DNA from: an uncultured Bacilli bacterium
GTDB lineage: Bacteria > Bacillota_I > Bacilli_A > RF39 > UBA660
Length of the DNA stretch: 7,821 nt
Direction of reading: 5' to 3'
NCBI GenBank assembly: GCA_947630095.1
Contig: CANRGI010000053.1
Coordinates: 1 to 7,821, forward strand
The position numbers were made by a program, and so were the translations under genes. Below, piece after piece: positions 7,059 to 7,821 of this stretch. The notes under the pieces were generated by a model, which saw nothing but the letters and a program-made list of their open reading frames with translations, did no database searches and was not told the DNA's origin. Positions within the stretch are counted from its first letter, which is position 1. Every line of letters begins with the position of its first letter.

Positions 7059-7709
7059 ATGATTTTATTAGTAGAAGATGCTCAGAATATAATAAGTAAT
7101 CTAACTTTTGCTTTAGAAAATGAAGGATTAAATGTAATAGTAGCAACTAATATAAAGAAAGCAATAAATTTAATAAATAAAGAAAATATAGAATTAATAA
7201 TACTAGATTTAACTTTACCTGATGGAAATGGTTTAGATTTATATGAAAAAGAAATAAAAAGAAAAAATATTCCTACTATTATACTTACAGTTATAGACGA
7301 AGAAAATATAGTAGTAAATTCATTAAATAAAGGTGTAGACGAATATATGACTAAACCATTTAGTACTAAAGAATTAGTAGCAAGGATTAATAGAATATTT
7401 TTAAAAAGACAAAAAAAGAATATATTAGAAGTTAAAGATATAAAGTTTGATATAGATAAAATGATAGTATATAAAGATAATAAAGTAGTAAATTTATCTA
7501 GTTTAGAATTAAAGATATTACATATATTATTTTTAAATATAAATAAAGTAGTAACTAGGTCATTTTTACTTGATAAAATATGGGAATATACTGGAAATGA
7601 TGTAGAAGAACATACTTTAACTGTGTATTTAAATAGAATAAGGGATAAGTTAGATAGTGATATAATATTAACTATAAAAGGTGTAGGGTATAGAATAGAT
7701 GCAAAATAA
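7059..7709 (+). CDS. OmpR/PhoB-family response regulator
   Basis: A complete 216-residue two-domain regulator. The receiver domain (about 1-112) has the acidic pair Glu6-Asp7, phosphoacceptor Asp50 in I-L-D-L-T-L-P-D-G, switch Thr77, and the Lys99-Pro-Phe triad, so it should be phosphorylatable. The C-terminal winged-helix domain (about 118-216) has the usual L-S-x-L-E-L-K-I-L opening, an E-E-H-T-L-T-V-Y-L recognition helix region and the ending K-G-V-G-Y-R. The start has AGGA at 7043-7046. The last 11 bases overlap the downstream membrane protein, so the kinase is translationally coupled. It is likely the controller of the adjacent ABC transporter, and the TGTAACTT repeats at 3741-3759 are its candidate target; both are inference from context. 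Confidence 0.95.
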   Translation: MILLVEDAQNIISNLTFALENEGLNVIVATNIKKAINLINKENIELIILDLTLPDGNGLDLYEKEIKRKNIPTIILTVIDEENIVVNSLNKGVDEYMTKPFSTKELVARINRIFLKRQKKNILEVKDIKFDIDKMIVYKDNKVVNLSSLELKILHILFLNINKVVTRSFLLDKIWEYTGNDVEEHTLTVYLNRIRDKLDSDIILTIKGVGYRIDAK

Positions 7710-7821
7710 AGAGAATTTTAAAAAATGTATAAGTAGATTTATAATTATTTCTTTAATATTTTTAATTACAATTATGGTTATAAATTATTTAGAATATAAT
7801 GATTATAAAATAAACTATAAT
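7699..7821 (+). CDS. Sensor histidine kinase, N-terminus only (partial)
   Basis: An ATG at 7699, inside the last codons of the response regulator gene in another frame, opens a reading frame that runs to the window edge (41 codons). A weak AGGG (7685-7688) lies 10 bases upstream. The residues seen are a short lysine-rich cytoplasmic start followed by one hydrophobic helix (about 14-31) and a polar, tyrosine-rich stretch, as at the beginning of a membrane histidine kinase. No kinase motif is inside the window. The identification rests on the coupled position after a response regulator and on the helix. Confidence 0.75.
   Translation, partial: MQNKENFKKCISRFIIISLIFLITIMVINYLEYNDYKINYN

Noticed and set aside
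1..7821. tRNA, rRNA, CRISPR array, insertion sequence or riboswitch
   Set aside because: I found no cloverleaf-like segment, spaced identical repeats, transposase motifs with terminal inverted repeats, or G+C-rich structured leader. The longest gene-free stretch is about 167 bases.

Overview
The window is very A+T-rich; by eye roughly a quarter of bases are G or C. Genes are tightly packed, almost all on the plus strand, with Gram-positive-type GGAGG/AGGA ribosome binding sites and TATAAT-type promoters. Every visible Trp codon is TGG, so the standard bacterial code (table 11) applies. This suggests a low-G+C Bacillota/Firmicutes bacterium, possibly an uncultured gut lineage. Nothing in the window fixes the species.

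Layout, left to right. Bases 1-42 are the last codons of an unidentified gene, closed by a very clear intrinsic terminator (41-67). Next is a two-gene unit. The first gene (203-1171) encodes a 322-residue protein with an N-terminal domain resembling the Api92/YubB (DUF1281) ferredoxin-like family and a C-terminus strikingly like the acidic tip of Firmicute single-stranded DNA-binding protein. The second (1191-2618) encodes a 475-residue helical-repeat protein whose repeats resemble DUF4116. An A-U-rich hairpin (2708-2734) ends this unit.

A strong extended -10 promoter (2736-2763) then drives a P-loop ATPase of unknown function (2786-3745). After 49 bases comes an ABC exporter pair: a MacB/LolD-type ATPase (3795-4466) and an 843-residue tandem FtsX-domain permease (4468-6999). 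An intrinsic terminator (6998-7020) separates these from an OmpR-family response regulator (7059-7709). The regulator overlaps by 11 bases the start of a membrane protein cut by the window edge (7699-7821), almost certainly its sensor histidine kinase.

How they may work together. The right half looks like a sense-and-respond export module: kinase and regulator control an ABC/FtsX transporter. Tandem TGTAACTT repeats 11 bp apart sit just in front of the transporter genes and are a good candidate regulator site. The permease has two extracellular domains and eight predicted membrane helices, so it is MacB-like in layout and not the ten-helix BceB type. Its substrate cannot be read from sequence. 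The left half is accessory in character. The most interesting observations are the SSB-like tail on the first protein, its pairing with a DUF4116-like repeat protein, the in-phase repeats before the transporter, a four-cysteine cluster in the permease ectodomain, and a marked shortage of GATGA across the window.
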